A stretch of DNA of 64,000 nucleotides from Chytridium lagenaria (Eukaryota; Chytridiomycota; Chytridiomycetes; Chytridiales; Chytridiaceae), in the NCBI GenBank assembly GCA_025449115.1, contig JAHLKC010000011.1, positions 1-64,000 of the forward strand, written 5' to 3'. The notes beneath the pieces were generated by a model. The model was not told the DNA's origin. It made no database searches and was given only the letters and a program-made list of their open reading frames with translations. Below are positions 12,345 to 23,439 of this stretch, in pieces. Numbering within the stretch: position 1 is the stretch's first letter; the number at the start of each line of letters is the position of its first letter. The translations under genes were made by a program, and so were the position numbers.

Positions 12345-13704
12345 TCAAGAATTAAGAAACTTTGATATATTGCTCGTAACGTTCTTAATACCAGAAACAA
12401 GCTGCTCTTCAAGTGAAGACTGCGATGGCTGCGACATTGTCGGCGGGGGAGGTACATTGGCTCGCTGTAAGTAAGGTCAGTCAAACTGTTTAAGTTTAAT
12501 GAAAAAAAGCAACTTACTGCAACAAAACTCAACATCTGATTTTTCTTTGCTCGGAATTCGTCATCGGTAAGAGGTGCGAAACGGACGAGAGATTCTCCTG
12601 CATTCTCCTCACCATGGGGTCCATCATTATCAAACACAATGCCTTCAGATGCAGAAAGTTGTGCACATTGCGCAGCCAATTTTGCAAACAACGGCCGCTC
12701 CGTGAAGAACCTAGCAAAGAGAGTCATCAGAGATTTGAATATAACTCAGCCGTAATAAACAAACTAAAAATCTTACATGCGATGCGAATCTCTATTAGGA
12801 CAATGATGTTCTGTGGGAAGAAAACGTAAACAAAAGCAGTAAGTTTAAAATTGAGTATAATAGGCAGATACACACCTTCCAAATTAGCCATAACCGCCTC
12901 TTTAAAAGAGTTTTTAATGTAATGAAGGACATGGCAAAGGTAGTCTTTATGTGCTCTCCATTGAGGGAATTGCTGCCTTAGGCTAAAAAGACCATCCCGA
13001 TTGTCGATGAGAGGATGGAACATATCTGTCACAAATCTGACTGACGGACCTTCCTCCGGGTAACCATCGGGTATGGTCATGACGAACTTGAACACACCCT
13101 CCTTGTAATATCCGCGGTGAATAAATAATACGCCGTGCCATTCTATCATTTGGAGTTAATTAGATATAACAATGTTCCCACCCTCTTCAAAACGTAGAAG
13201 AAAAGGTGAGAATTCGGAAGAATAATTACCATGAAGGTCGTCTGGATGGGGCTTTATGTACATTCCTGGGGGGCAGTGGTTCGGGTTTCGAAGGTTTTTG
13301 CTGTTTAATTAGAGTAAAATGTAAACTTAGGCGCAAATATAAATGAGATAAAGAGATCGATTAGAGCACCAGTACTCAACTATTCAATGAGAAGTTCATA
13401 TCTTTGAAAGTATTTTGTGTAAATGCGAATATCCCTCTGAACTTGTTCAACGGGTGGAGGAAGTGGTGGCGTTTGTACGGGAAGATCTTCGACGGATGAT
13501 GATAGAGACGAGGGCTCTGAGCGGGCAGGAGGAGTTGGGGATCCGGAGAGCGAGGCCAGCCGTTGCTGAAGAGGCTATAATATTAAATCTTTTAGAGAAT
13601 GGCCATCTACAACCGCTATCATCAAGAAAGGCGACAAGTTCTTGCAAGCTAATTTGGCAGACTCTGATCAACATTCCTGAATTCGATAGATTATGCTCTA
13701 ACAT
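12345..13704 (-). CDS. AKTIP: FTS/AKTIP-type inactive E2 (UEV) protein of the FHF complex
   Basis: FTS binds Hook and FHIP to couple early endosomes to dynein. The conserved E2 fold starts with YELLIEYKNLRNPNHCPPGM (across an intron near 13310-13380) and IKPHPDDLH (intron about 13150-13230). It continues with WHGVLFIHRGYYKEGVFKF, TIPDGYPEEGPSVRFVTDM and FHPLIDNRDGLFSLRQQFPQW. Where active E2 enzymes have the catalytic cysteine, this protein reads GLFSLRQ, so it is a catalytically dead variant as in AKTIP. A tail with FTERPLFAKLAAQCAQLSAS and LTDDEFRAKKNQMLSFV follows, and then a last exon ending at 12345 (KNVTSNISKFLNS). The start (ATG 13704) and first exon are uncertain; a Pro/Ser-rich segment precedes the domain. 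FHIP, its partner, begins at 62819. Confidence 0.8.
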
Positions 13705-13729
13705 GCACTAAAACTCCTTCGAAATATTT

Positions 13730-13960
13730 TTAAGACCGCTCTACAGCTTTCCCCCAACCCATGTAATCAAGCCATTTTCCCTACAACATAGTCTTGCCAG
13801 ACCATGCCCCTTCTCGTATGCCATATTGCATGGCACGCATGGCATGCATATATCGACGCATTCCTTCTCGCTTGATCCCATGTTGAATCGTTGGACTCCA
13901 ACCCACCTTCCGCTCCATGTTGTTAATGAATGGTTCCACAACTTTATCAAAAAAAAAATG
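13730..13960 (-). CDS. C-terminal exon of an unidentified small protein
   Basis: The minus strand reads VEPFINNMERKVGWSP, then GIKREGMRRYMHAMRAMQYG and IREGAWSGKTML, then an in-frame TAG, then GKWLDYMGWGKAVERS with a stop at 13730. The basic, Trp/Met-rich composition looks coding and resembles a small mitochondrial protein, but I do not recognise it. A T-rich tract just upstream (about 13951-13970) looks like an intron end. No convincing upstream exon was found in 14000-14800. The in-frame stop may be another base error or a sign that the piece is broken. Confidence 0.3.
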
Positions 13961-14874
13961 CATTTTACATACAGAGAAACGCAGAACGTAAATAATTATG
14001 ATGACTACGTGCGTCGTAGTGGTCTCGATAGAAGCCGCGATCGCTATCGCAGTCGTCGAAATAGGAGCCATGATGATGATCGATGGCCGATCGAGTCTGC
14101 TCTTTACAAGGTTCTTTGTTTTTCCGGCCTATTATGTCAAAATTATTTTCTATAGGATATGATAGTTATTTATTGTATCAATCCAGAGTTGAAATCTTTT
14201 CGCGCGGTAGGTCTCGCACCTTCTCGCGAAGTTTATATGCCCAGTTGGTTTTCAAAGAGTTTTGCGTATCAATATATTACCATACGGGGGTCATTTGAAG
14301 AATTCTCCTTGTCCATACCGTCAGGCGCTTGCCAGGCACCCATGACGTGGCGTTCACGAGAGCAAAGCAATCGTACTACGACAATCGTGAAGGAAAGTAG
14401 GTCGGACAAAACAAGAGCGATCGTCAGCGTTAGACCTTGTGTTTATTGCGCACAACTTCCTCCTTGCAGAATCTAGTTCACATCGTCATCCCTCCTCTCT
14501 TCAGATAATCACTTGCGTACTCTTCTTTTCCCTGTATATATATAAATACATGGCATCTCAACTCAGTAACGTAGGATTGCAATGTTGAATGTCCTCGCCA
14601 CCGAATTCAATGTTTGAATGAAAAACCAATATTTGGGCGATACTCACAATATCATGAATCGGATAAACATGCTGGTTGGTCATTTCACGTCTCAAATTAT
14701 TTGCCTACGCGTTAAAGTAATGGTTTGTGGATGTAAAGGGTTGCCTGCCTGTCGCATGGGAATGGCATATGTGTCAAGTAAAAGTTCGGATGTGGAACAT
14801 TATTCCAAGAATTCGCGTCATTATTATTACTACATTTGCAACAAAACTTCCTTCAACAACTAACGGCAGACGCC
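13961..14874. other. Ambiguous stretch without a confident gene
   Basis: The plus strand at 14010-14110 reads as an RS-rich peptide (SGLDRSRDRYRSRRNRSHDD). The minus strand of the same bases is also open. Neither connects to neighbouring exons. The remainder up to 14874 shows scattered stops in every frame and is probably intron, untranslated or intergenic DNA, including the promoter of the arrestin-like gene. Confidence 0.35.
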
Positions 14875-15764
14875 ATGCTGCAAGCCTCATCAGAAATGCC
14901 AACACCCTCATGGGTTTTGCAGCCCAACAAGCCTCCGCCGGTCTCGGATAATCCTTCCATACTTCTCTCGAGGTCTTCCTTGACGACCAGCCCACAACTT
15001 TGAAGGGACCTCCTGGCAGTGCACCAGGGACAGACCTTTCTGGAACCATCTCTATCGCCCTCTCTTCTGACCTCGACCTAGCCGATTCTATCCTCATTCA
15101 ACTTTACGGTGCGGCATCGTCAAGGGCCATCAACCTTCAGCATTCTCTTGCTGAAGCGGATGAGGAAGATCGTTATCCTGCTCCGAGTTACAATGCAAGT
15201 GCCTCGATCCACTCTGAAGCATCCGCACAGTCTCTCAAAGCTGAATACATTCACCCCACCGCTGCTTCGTTGAAAGCTCAACATAACCCACCCGCACACA
15301 AGAACAGTACCTCCTCTATGATGTCAACCGCCTCCTCTTCATCATCCACCAAAGCTCCCGCAAATGGTGCCCAAGACGCAGATATTGTCTACTGCTCTGC
15401 GCATGAAGTTTGGCACCACAGCTCCTCAGTTGACAAGCATCGAGGTCTCCAAGGTCCCGGCGCTCACGACTTTCGATTCCTTTTCAAAATCCCTGGCTCA
15501 CTGCCTGCAACAGATCCTATCAACGGTGTTCGCTATGTTCTTAGATGTATTGTTCAAGCCAAAGACGGAAAAATTCTCGCTGCTTTAGTGGAGGAGGTTA
15601 GAGTGAGAAGGCTTCTCCGGGGCACCGATGAGAATACCGAACTGCCGGTTTATGATGGAGCCGTAACTGAGGAGGATAAAAGCATTTTTGTGGGAGACGA
15701 TGCGGATTTGCCTCCTCCTCCACTTTACACTGAGGGATGGAAGGGAAAAGACAGAATGTTATAG
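14875..15764 (+). CDS. Short arrestin-like protein
   Basis: From ATG 14875 the frame gives a Ser/Pro-rich leader. After a one-base frame change near 14962 it reads LEVFLDDQPTTLKGP, GTDLSGTISIALSSDLDL and LIQLYGAASSRA, which resembles the first strands of an arrestin N domain. A Ser-rich insert (about 15120-15380) follows, then HDFRFLFKIPGSLPATD and VRYVLRCIVQAKDGK, typical of later arrestin-N strands. The end (DADLPPPPLYTEGWKG) contains a PPPPLY stretch that resembles a PPxY site for Nedd4/Rsp5-type ligases. Length is about 295 residues, so only one arrestin lobe seems present. By inference it is an adaptor for ubiquitination of membrane proteins. The homology is moderate. Confidence 0.55.
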
Positions 15765-16406
15765 GGGTCTTCCAATAATCCTGTTCGTATTTTATCTTAG
15801 CAATTAGTGCTCCTTTTTTGCCTTTCCTCCATTGCATTTGACCTTTTTGCACAGCAAGACAGCGAGTATATTATTATCTTTTTGTCTTCACGCTGTGATA
15901 GTTTTTTTATAAATGCGTTCAAAGACGTCTACTTTTATTTTGGGCTTCATTCTTTTATAGCACTTTTGAAATACGAGAGAAAACCCAAGAGCTGAGTCGA
16001 AAAAGATGGCAGCATCTGCGTTAACTTGCCAAAAAAGAGAGGCAGAATTGACGTCCTCGTCGTGCTGCCACGTGTTTGAACTAGCTTCGATACCAGTGAT
16101 AAGTCTCTGCTTTCCCGGTGGCAACACCAAGTTTCGTACTATAACAAAATGCCAATATGACCAACAATGGTCAATCAAGCTCGAAATTGATTGAAGAATT
16201 ATAACCCTGCTGAGTCAAGCCGGACAATTTGTGTTCTTACACAGGATGTCTGCCGATGATAGGTGTCCTTTTGGAATAGGTTGCATTTGAGGAAGGAAGC
16301 GATACTGTCGCTTAAGTAACCTCTTCAAGTCTTGCTCATCACGGTAGAGTGTTCACCTATTCGACGTAATATAGACGAGAGTTACTGTGCTGCGAAATCT
16401 GGAAAG
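15765..16406. other. Intergenic region, no gene seen
   Basis: This is AT-rich sequence between two plus-strand genes. It holds the 3' side of the arrestin-like gene and the presumed promoter of the acidic repeat gene. No coding or RNA signature was recognised. Confidence 0.5.
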
Positions 16407-19400
16407 ATGGCATCGCTCCCAGTAATCGCACCCCGCCTGCATCCACTCAGTCTACATTTCAACATCCCGATCAAATTTCTCCACAACCCCATCCTCCGTC
16501 GTCGACGGCCCCTAATCAAAAAGAAATCGCGAGATTTCCTTACTATCCACCAAATCCGTTGACGGATCCAGCAACTGCAGCCGCCCGGAAGAGGCTACGT
16601 CCAACAGGACACACGCGACCCGCCGCCCTAAAAGACGACTCACCTTTATTGCAGGATAAAGCTGATTTCAAAGAGGATGCTGATCCTGCCAGTCTTTGGC
16701 GAGGAAAGGAAGCAGCTGGACTGGAGGAAGCCGATCAACAAAGGAGACACGTGGCAAACTTGAGCCCTGATGACCCATTTTATGATCCCTCCAAGGACCG
16801 TGTGCTTTTAAGGCGCGTTCCAGTGCTTCGGCCGTTGGTGGAGCTTAGAGGATTCGAGTTTCATCGACACTGGCCACTGGAAGTTTTGTCTCAGAGGCTT
16901 CAGAAAGGTGAGTATAAATCTGTGCTTTCCGGTCCGCTTGGTCTCGATGAAAAGTTAAAGTGATAATCACTAGAACGCGACAAGGATATGACTCATCTTC
17001 GCCGCCTCTTTATGCTGCGGATACAGAATCCTTATGTGTCCACGATGGATTTAGCGTACTACGCAACAGGAAACCAATACGCCGAAGAGGTAATTCATAT
17101 AAAATGCCAGGTTTTATCGCGCAAACATATTAACGTATTTTTTACGATTCTAGGATGCGGAGCCCATGCCCCGGGCTCGTTACTACCCAACAGCGAGGCC
17201 CTGCCCCACCAAACCCATCCCCAAGTCGAAGACCTGGCCCTGCCGAAAGCAGCCGTGCAGCAACAGCCCCTCAAAAATCCAAATCAACACCTTCAGGCGC
17301 CGACGTATTCCGTCGTCTCTCCACGAATCCCTCTCCATGCCGTCACCAACAAGACCACAACCTGGTCACAGAAGACTCCAAAATTCTTCCCGCTCACGAT
17401 TTTTTCGATCGCCTTGCAATTCCTAAACGTCCACAACTTCCTACTGATACCGCTAAAGAGGACAAAGCATCTTCGACTAAGCTTAAATCCGCGCTACGAC
17501 CTCACCCTCCAGCTGTACCGCCGTCCACGCTGTCGACAAAGAAAAAAGTCAATTTGCAGGCGTTACGAAAATTGAGCCAACCTACTACCGCTCAAAGACA
17601 GTGTCAGTTCCCAGAGATGAGGCCGAATGGGTTTCGGAGGCTTTCTGCGCTTTATAAGAAAGATCCGGAGGTCATGCAGAGACTTACTAGGCCTCGAGGG
17701 GGGTCGAAGGATATATCTGAGGAAAGAGAGAATGATGGGACAGCCGGTGTCAATGGCGAGAAAAAGAGAAAGTTGTCGGTGAAGACCAAGGAGCAGAACA
17801 AGACGAGTTCTGGATCAGGGTCGTCAAAGAATGCACCTTTGAATTCAAACGTAGATGTCACGGGCGAAGCAGGAAGCTGAGTCTGTTGTTAATGAGGCAG
17901 CTTCCGACTTTTTGTCCAAAAATCCGGTTGAAGATTGTTTTTTCCAAAAATCCTCGTCATCAGGAAGTACCGAGGACAAATTCGTTTTCCGGGATGATGT
18001 CGATGTCGAGCTTTTACTTGATCAGGGTGATCTGATCGCTGCCCAAGGAAACCCTGATGTCACTGACTCTGCTCTTGAAAAGGAGATCAACTTCCTCGAT
18101 GATAAGCCGCCTTTATATAACGAAATACTGGCAGAACCAGTCGACTCGAATGTTAAATTTAATGAAGAGCATTTGACTGAGGCGACCAATGAGAGCGTCT
18201 CCTACGCGGAGGAAGGCTTTGAGGGTGAAGCAGAATTGAGCTCGGTGGGAGAAGACTTTAATTGTCAAGGGGAGCTAAATTCTACGGAAGATGAATTTTC
18301 GCGTCCTAGCGTAGAGCAAGTGAATGATTATCAAAGCTTTTTGGCGGTTGAAGATGCAACTGATTTTAATGCTGTCGCGGAACCAGAAATGGTGCATGTG
18401 GAGTCAAGTCCCGCGGAAGTTCAAGATGATGACGACTTTTGGGAGGCTCTTGGGGACGGTGCTCAGGAGCAGGAGCAAGGGTGGATACCTTGGGTGAGAA
18501 AGATTCAGAGACAGTGGAAGAGTACCAGTTTGTTGCGTCCGTGGAGAAGCTTGAAGATTCTACTGAGCAGGGTGTGTCTTACGTAGAAGAAATGGCAATA
18601 GACGAAGCAAACCTTTCTTTTGAGGTGATTGGGGATGTCGATGGTTCCGCTGTCGAGAGGTTTTCGAATGAAGCTGAACCAGAGGTGCCTTACGAAGACA
18701 ATTATGTTGCTGCTGATATCGCACCCGGAGACATTTCTGAAGCACATGCTGTCGCAAGTAATCCAGATTTGGATCAAGTCGAGGACAATGAATACGCGGA
18801 GGTATTAAACCAAGCTAGTGACTCTTCATTGGATAGCACGGCTAATAGGAAAACTGTCAATGACGTAGAAGCAGTGGATGAGATAATGGAGAATGAAGCC
18901 CAGGAATTTCCTGTTATTGAAACTCAGGAACCCGCGATAGCAGATGAAGAGCGTCCCGTTGATACCGTTGTTGAATCTGAATCAACCGCGCAACATGCAG
19001 ATGCCGGGCTTCAAAAAGAGAACGTGGAAGCGACATATGATGATGAAATTGTGGTGGATGAGACAGCGGAGAACGGGGTCGATGCTGATGTTGAACAAGC
19101 GTCTGACGCCATTTTGGACTCTGAGTTCATGGGGGCCACTGTCACAGAAGTTGCGTATGTCGATGAGACTTACTTGTTAGATGGAGAAATCCCGGAACCA
19201 GCGGTAAAAGCCACGATAGATTTTGCTCAAAATGAAGAGCACCTCTCAGAGAAATCCCATGTCATCGACGAAGGGTTTAAGTCTGATGAGCAAGAAGCGG
19301 AGGCTGTTAAAGAGGCTGCATACATTGACGATTTTGCGCCAGCTGAGATTCAGGAAGGGGATTATGCTTTAGATTCGTTGAATAATGACGAAGTCATACC

Positions 19401-19977
19401 TTATGAGGTGCTCACTGATACCAACGACAATATCGCGTCTGATTTTCATAAAGACGCGGCTTTCGATGATTCAGCAGACCGGAAGTCAGCATCAATTGCG
19501 GACGTTTCAGACAACTTACAAGGTGACCACGGCCAGACACCCACAGACTCAGAAGCTCTAAGAGATTATGCTGTTGGCGAGAGTACCTACCACGGAGTCA
19601 ATGCATCGGAGATTGAAGACACTGTGGTTGCGTCTGGTTCTACCGGAGAAAAATCTGCAATGGTGGAAGAACGGGCGTATGTTGACGACTTCCCCGTTGC
19701 TGTTGGTGTTGAAGCTGCTGCTTTGGATGAGGAGTCGTACGAGGAAGATTTCGCGGCGTCGGAAATTGGGGAGTTGAAGGCTACCGAAGATTCTACTGAT
19801 CAAGGAGTGGTTGATCAATATGAGGCTACCTATGTTGAAGATGCACAATTCTCGGAAGCTCCAAATTCGGACGGAACTTTTGCCTTAGCTGATGATAATT
19901 CCGCAGAGGCGGGTTATTCTTCAACTGCCGAGGTCCAGGATATCCCTACTGCAAATAGAGAGAAGTCCGTGGCATAA
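16407..19977 (+). CDS. Large acidic repeat protein of unknown function
   Basis: The N-terminal part is Pro/Ser-rich (RFPYYPPNPLTDPATAAARK). It is followed by a possible folded segment: DPFYDPSKDRVLLRRVPVLR, FEFHRHWPLEVLSQRLQK, then after an intron (about 16911-16974) DMTHLRRLFMLRIQNPY and MDLAYYATGNQYAEE. After another intron (about 17091-17153) comes a basic Ser/Pro region to about 17850. From about 17880 to 19977 lie roughly 700 strongly acidic residues with a loosely repeated core of Ala/Ser-Tyr-Val/Ile-Asp/Glu-Asp/Glu. The frame changes near 17190, 17870 and at GGG 18479-18481. No family was recognised. It could be two genes, with the second starting at about 17855, although the frames join by one-base shifts. 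Confidence 0.5.
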
Positions 19978-20342
19978 TACGCCCTAAGCCTACCCATTTA
20001 CCTTGTCATTAGACAGGACCCTCTGACGTTCCCGTTTATCCTCTACATGTTCTCCATTCTTATTGATGTTGTCAATTGTCTTATTTCTCCATCATTTCAT
20101 TCGACCGTGACAGGGGGCCATTTCATCCCCACGTCATTCTACTACATAGAATCCGCGAAAGGTTTTACGTTTCTATTTTCCCTTTCTATTACAAGATGCT
20201 CTCTATTCATATCACATTTTCTTCTTTTTAACATAACATGTATAACCAACAAATGAAAATATCAAACTAAGAGAGACACTACGTGCGTAATGTCCACCAA
20301 GTTGACAAAGGAACGTGGAAGACGGTTTTGGAGGGTGATGGT

Positions 20343-20352
20343 GCCACGTGGC
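20343..20352. promoter_or_regulatory. GCCACGTGGC palindrome (E-box type)
   Basis: This is a perfect 10-bp palindrome centred on CACGTG, the site bound by many fungal basic helix-loop-helix factors. Whether it is used is unknown. Confidence 0.35.
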
Positions 20353-20669
20353 AATGTCAATGTCTGTCAACAATGTCTTCCGTCACTGAGCTCACTTCAA
20401 GATAATCACCATGTCATCGCAGCATCTCTTTTCCGCTCAACTTAATCTCCCTCAAGCACAATACATCCTCTTATCCAGCCATCGTTCTCATTCCCACCTG
20501 CACTTATATGCCTTCATTAACAAAGCAGCTGCCATACGATGATGCTCACCACCTTAAATACTTGGCTTTCGTCAAGTTCTTTGTGGGAATGGACTCATGG
20601 CCAAATGACAAAGGCCTTTAACTGGCCGCATGAGATAGCCGAGCCGGATCGATTTCCCACTTACCGTTA

Positions 20670-20682
20670 CGTCAACTTGACG
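20670..20682. promoter_or_regulatory. CGTCAA-C-TTGACG inverted repeat
   Basis: This perfect inverted repeat has 6-bp arms and a single central base. The arms contain GTCA/TGAC, the half-site of several bZIP factors. It may be a dimer-binding site; function is inferred from symmetry only. Confidence 0.3.
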
Positions 20683-20888
20683 CCATCAAGTTCAATGTTA
20701 AAGCAAGTGTCAAACTAGCAGTCGGGAGTTCGAGAATCATATGACGAAGGTCCTGAATGATGTTGCCTGGGTGAGCCTGGAAACGTCAAGAAATTAGAAT
20801 AGATTTCAAAGAGCACTAACGGAAGGCAAAGTAGGATGAGAATGCATGTAAATACGCTAACAGTCAGTGGCCCAGACTTGTTAAGAAT

Positions 20889-20908
20889 GTTCACGTGTCA
20901 ACGTGAAC
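20889..20908. promoter_or_regulatory. GTTCACGT-gtca-ACGTGAAC inverted repeat
   Basis: This perfect inverted repeat has 8-bp arms around a 4-base spacer. It is either a symmetric protein-binding site or a short hairpin. It lies about 710 bp before the ATG at 21621. Confidence 0.35.
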
Positions 20909-21620
20909 GTGGGGTCGGCCACTGTGTAAAAAGGAACACAGTGAGCCGTACAGTATGATTGGGAAAGCAAATCGAAAGACATCATCCATCACATCTTCAT
21001 CAAAAGCGAATGACAGCGATAATCATCTTTAGGAGGAAGCTCAATGTACAAGCCATGGGCTCGGGCTCAATGTTTTGAGACATTTGCGACAAAGCCTACA
21101 TGGATGGTTCAACAGAGAGTTTCCACGTAGATTACTATTGCGTGATGCCTTTGTTGGGAGGCTGTGTATATCGAAAGGGCGTTCGCGCCAACATTGATTT
21201 CGGTGTGAACGTGGAAGTGACGATGGGTAAGTTTTTCAAGCACCCGATTAGAATGAAAATCAACATCAACAGATACGGAGCCCAACTTTCACAGAGGAAC
21301 AATTGTGAAGGACGAATAAACCCCTTCTGTAGATAAACGAACTTTACCAGGTTTTAGGTGAAGCAAGTCAGTGAGTGAATGAGAAAGTTCCAAAATTACT
21401 GAGATGGTTTTTCTCCAGAAAAATTCGACTTTTTTGACGTTAAACAAACAGCTTTTTTTTTCTTGAAGCACATCAGTTGCGAGGGGAAAAGCGCCACGAC
21501 CACTGTCCTTCCCTGTTCAAGCATCACTCAGAAAGTCTTATCTCTGACTCTCTCTCGAGTGCCACTGTATACACCTCCCTCCCCTCGTAGCTTTGATATC
21601 GCCGAAAGTAGTATGACACT

Positions 21621-23439
21621 ATGAACGGGGACAAACCGCTCTTCACCATCGAATCTTTTGTCCATAAAAGGGCAAGCTCAACGCACACTCAGCCCAACCA
21701 ACGGCAGGCTATGCTTGAATGGCTGGAAACTCAGGAAAACTTTGCTCTACTCGCATCACCGTCTGCCATCAAGGCTTCTTCAATGGAAGGTGCTCGTCTC
21801 AAAAAGACGGATGGCTACCGCTCTCTCTGCGAATATGTGAACCGTCGCACCCACAACTCTGACTGGACTCCGATGATTGCAAAGAGTCGGTTTGAGAGTT
21901 TCATGAAAGTTTATCGACGTACCATTGTTGAAATGAAGCACCCAGACTTTGGACTTCTTCCTGACGACATCAAGCGGGGGGTGGACACTATCCCAAAAAA
22001 GCTTAATGACCTCTGTCCTTGCTTTGATCGGATCGATGTTCTTGCCAAAAAGGCTGCAGAGCTGGAGCTCGTCGAGGTCAGAATGGACGCAAGGTCCGAT
22101 CCAGATCCCGAGGTTGTCCACGCCATTGACCAGGTGGTCAATGAGATTAACATGGTGGCCAACGATTCTATGAGTAATGACGTAAGATTTCCTTTTCCTC
22201 ATTCCACCCTCCTAAATCCTGATGGATGGAATCTCCATTAGTTTTGCTGAAGGGCCTGCATTGTGCTTTTTATTAGCTGCAAAGATGTTTTTGTTTGCAG
22301 CTCCCCTTAGCACCCCTCAAAAGCTTTCGAATTTCTGCTTTCCGCTTTTTCCACTTCAAATTTTCAGTCTAAACAATTACCAAAAAAAACAGATGATCGC
22401 GCTTGTTGGATCTTCAAGGTAAGCAACCTACTTCAAATTTAATGCCTGCTACATTTTCTTCAATGTATAAGTAATCAATATCTCTACTCGTCATTATTGC
22501 AGTAAGGGCCCGTCGATCAAGTGGATAAATAACGGCCCTCCACTTCGCAACTCTATTGTTATCCCCCAGACACCTTCCTCTTCCTCCTCCTCTACCTCCT
22601 CCATCGCGGGACAAAAACGTTTACGCGATGACTCCGTTGAAATTACCTCACCCGTGTCCGCAAGCAACGCATCTACTCTTCCTCAAGTAAACGCATCATC
22701 GCCCTTATCCGTCGCTACCAACCACGCAGGAGGAGCGGGGAGTGGAAGTGGTAGCAGTGTTATTGCTAGAGCAAATTTAACAAACGGGGCAGGTCTTGGT
22801 AGTGGCGGCAGTTCAATGTCTAGGAGTGGCGTGAACGGAGCTCTGAATGGAGGAAGCCCGTCAGCGAGAACGAATGTAACGACTGGATCAGTGATCAACA
22901 TCCTTAGCGTTGCGGGTTTGGGTGGGTCTACTAATGGTGGGGGAGTTGGAGGGAGCGGGATATTAGGAAATGGGCAAAGGCGGGACATCATCGTCACCGG
23001 AATCCCCACCGCATCACAGCGGCGTGTTTAACTTATCAGGAAGTTCTGGTGGGATTGGAGGTGGGGGAGGGTTAGGAGAGCCCAAGTCTAAAATGCCGAA
23101 GATACAACCACCGTCGTTTGTAACGCCCGAACGTTTTGGGCTTATCAAGGATCCAAAATCTGGATCATTGTCAGGCTCATCTATGTTGAATATGGCACCT
23201 GATCCGAAACTGTCTAGAGAAGCGCAAAATGAAGGAACTTGAAATCAAAGTGGCAGGAGATTGAGCTTAAAAGGAGGGAATGCGAAGTAAGGGAGAGGGA
23301 GGTGGAGCTTCGGAAGATGGAATTGGAGTATGAATCAAATATGAAGATGAAGAGGATGAAGGCGGATATTTTACTTACACTATTGGGGGAGGGGAAGACG
23401 GACGAGCAGATTGCAAAGTATTTTGAGTTATTTAATTAA
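21621..23439 (+). CDS. Trihelix/Myb-SANT-like protein with C-terminal coiled coil
   Basis: ATG 21621 opens a helical N-terminal domain of about 110 residues: QRQAMLEWLETQENFALL, then a Lys/Gly stretch, GYRSLCEYVNRRT, and SRFESFMKVYRRTIVEM. This order of helices (a WL helix, a basic loop, a helix ending in KSR..FxxxYR) is seen in trihelix or Myb/SANT-like DNA-binding proteins of early-diverging fungi. After introns (about 22180-22390 and 22419-22502) comes a long Ser/Gly/Asn-rich linker, interrupted by a frame change near 23000. A charged C-terminal coiled coil follows (CEVREREVELRKMELEYE) with a final ILLTLLGEGKTDEQIAKYFE. A one-base shift at about 23248 separates linker and coil. It is probably a nuclear DNA-binding regulator; target and partners are unknown. 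Confidence 0.5.

Larger units (their letters stand above)
19978..21620. other. 1.6-kb gene-free stretch with palindromic sites
   Basis: No open frame here has family features or codon-like composition. It contains several perfect inverted repeats built on CACGTG and GTCA/TGAC (listed separately). It lies upstream of the trihelix-like gene at 21621, so an extended promoter or an untranslated leader with introns is plausible. A tRNA-like B box near 20725 could not be folded into a tRNA. Confidence 0.5.

Noticed and set aside
13990..14110. RS-rich peptide suggesting a splicing factor
   Set aside because: No RNA-binding or Prp38-type domain is found up- or downstream, and the opposite strand is equally open, so the RS run alone is not enough.
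20700..20745. tRNA-like B box (GGGAGTTCGAGAATC)
   Set aside because: No matching acceptor, D or anticodon stem could be drawn around it.
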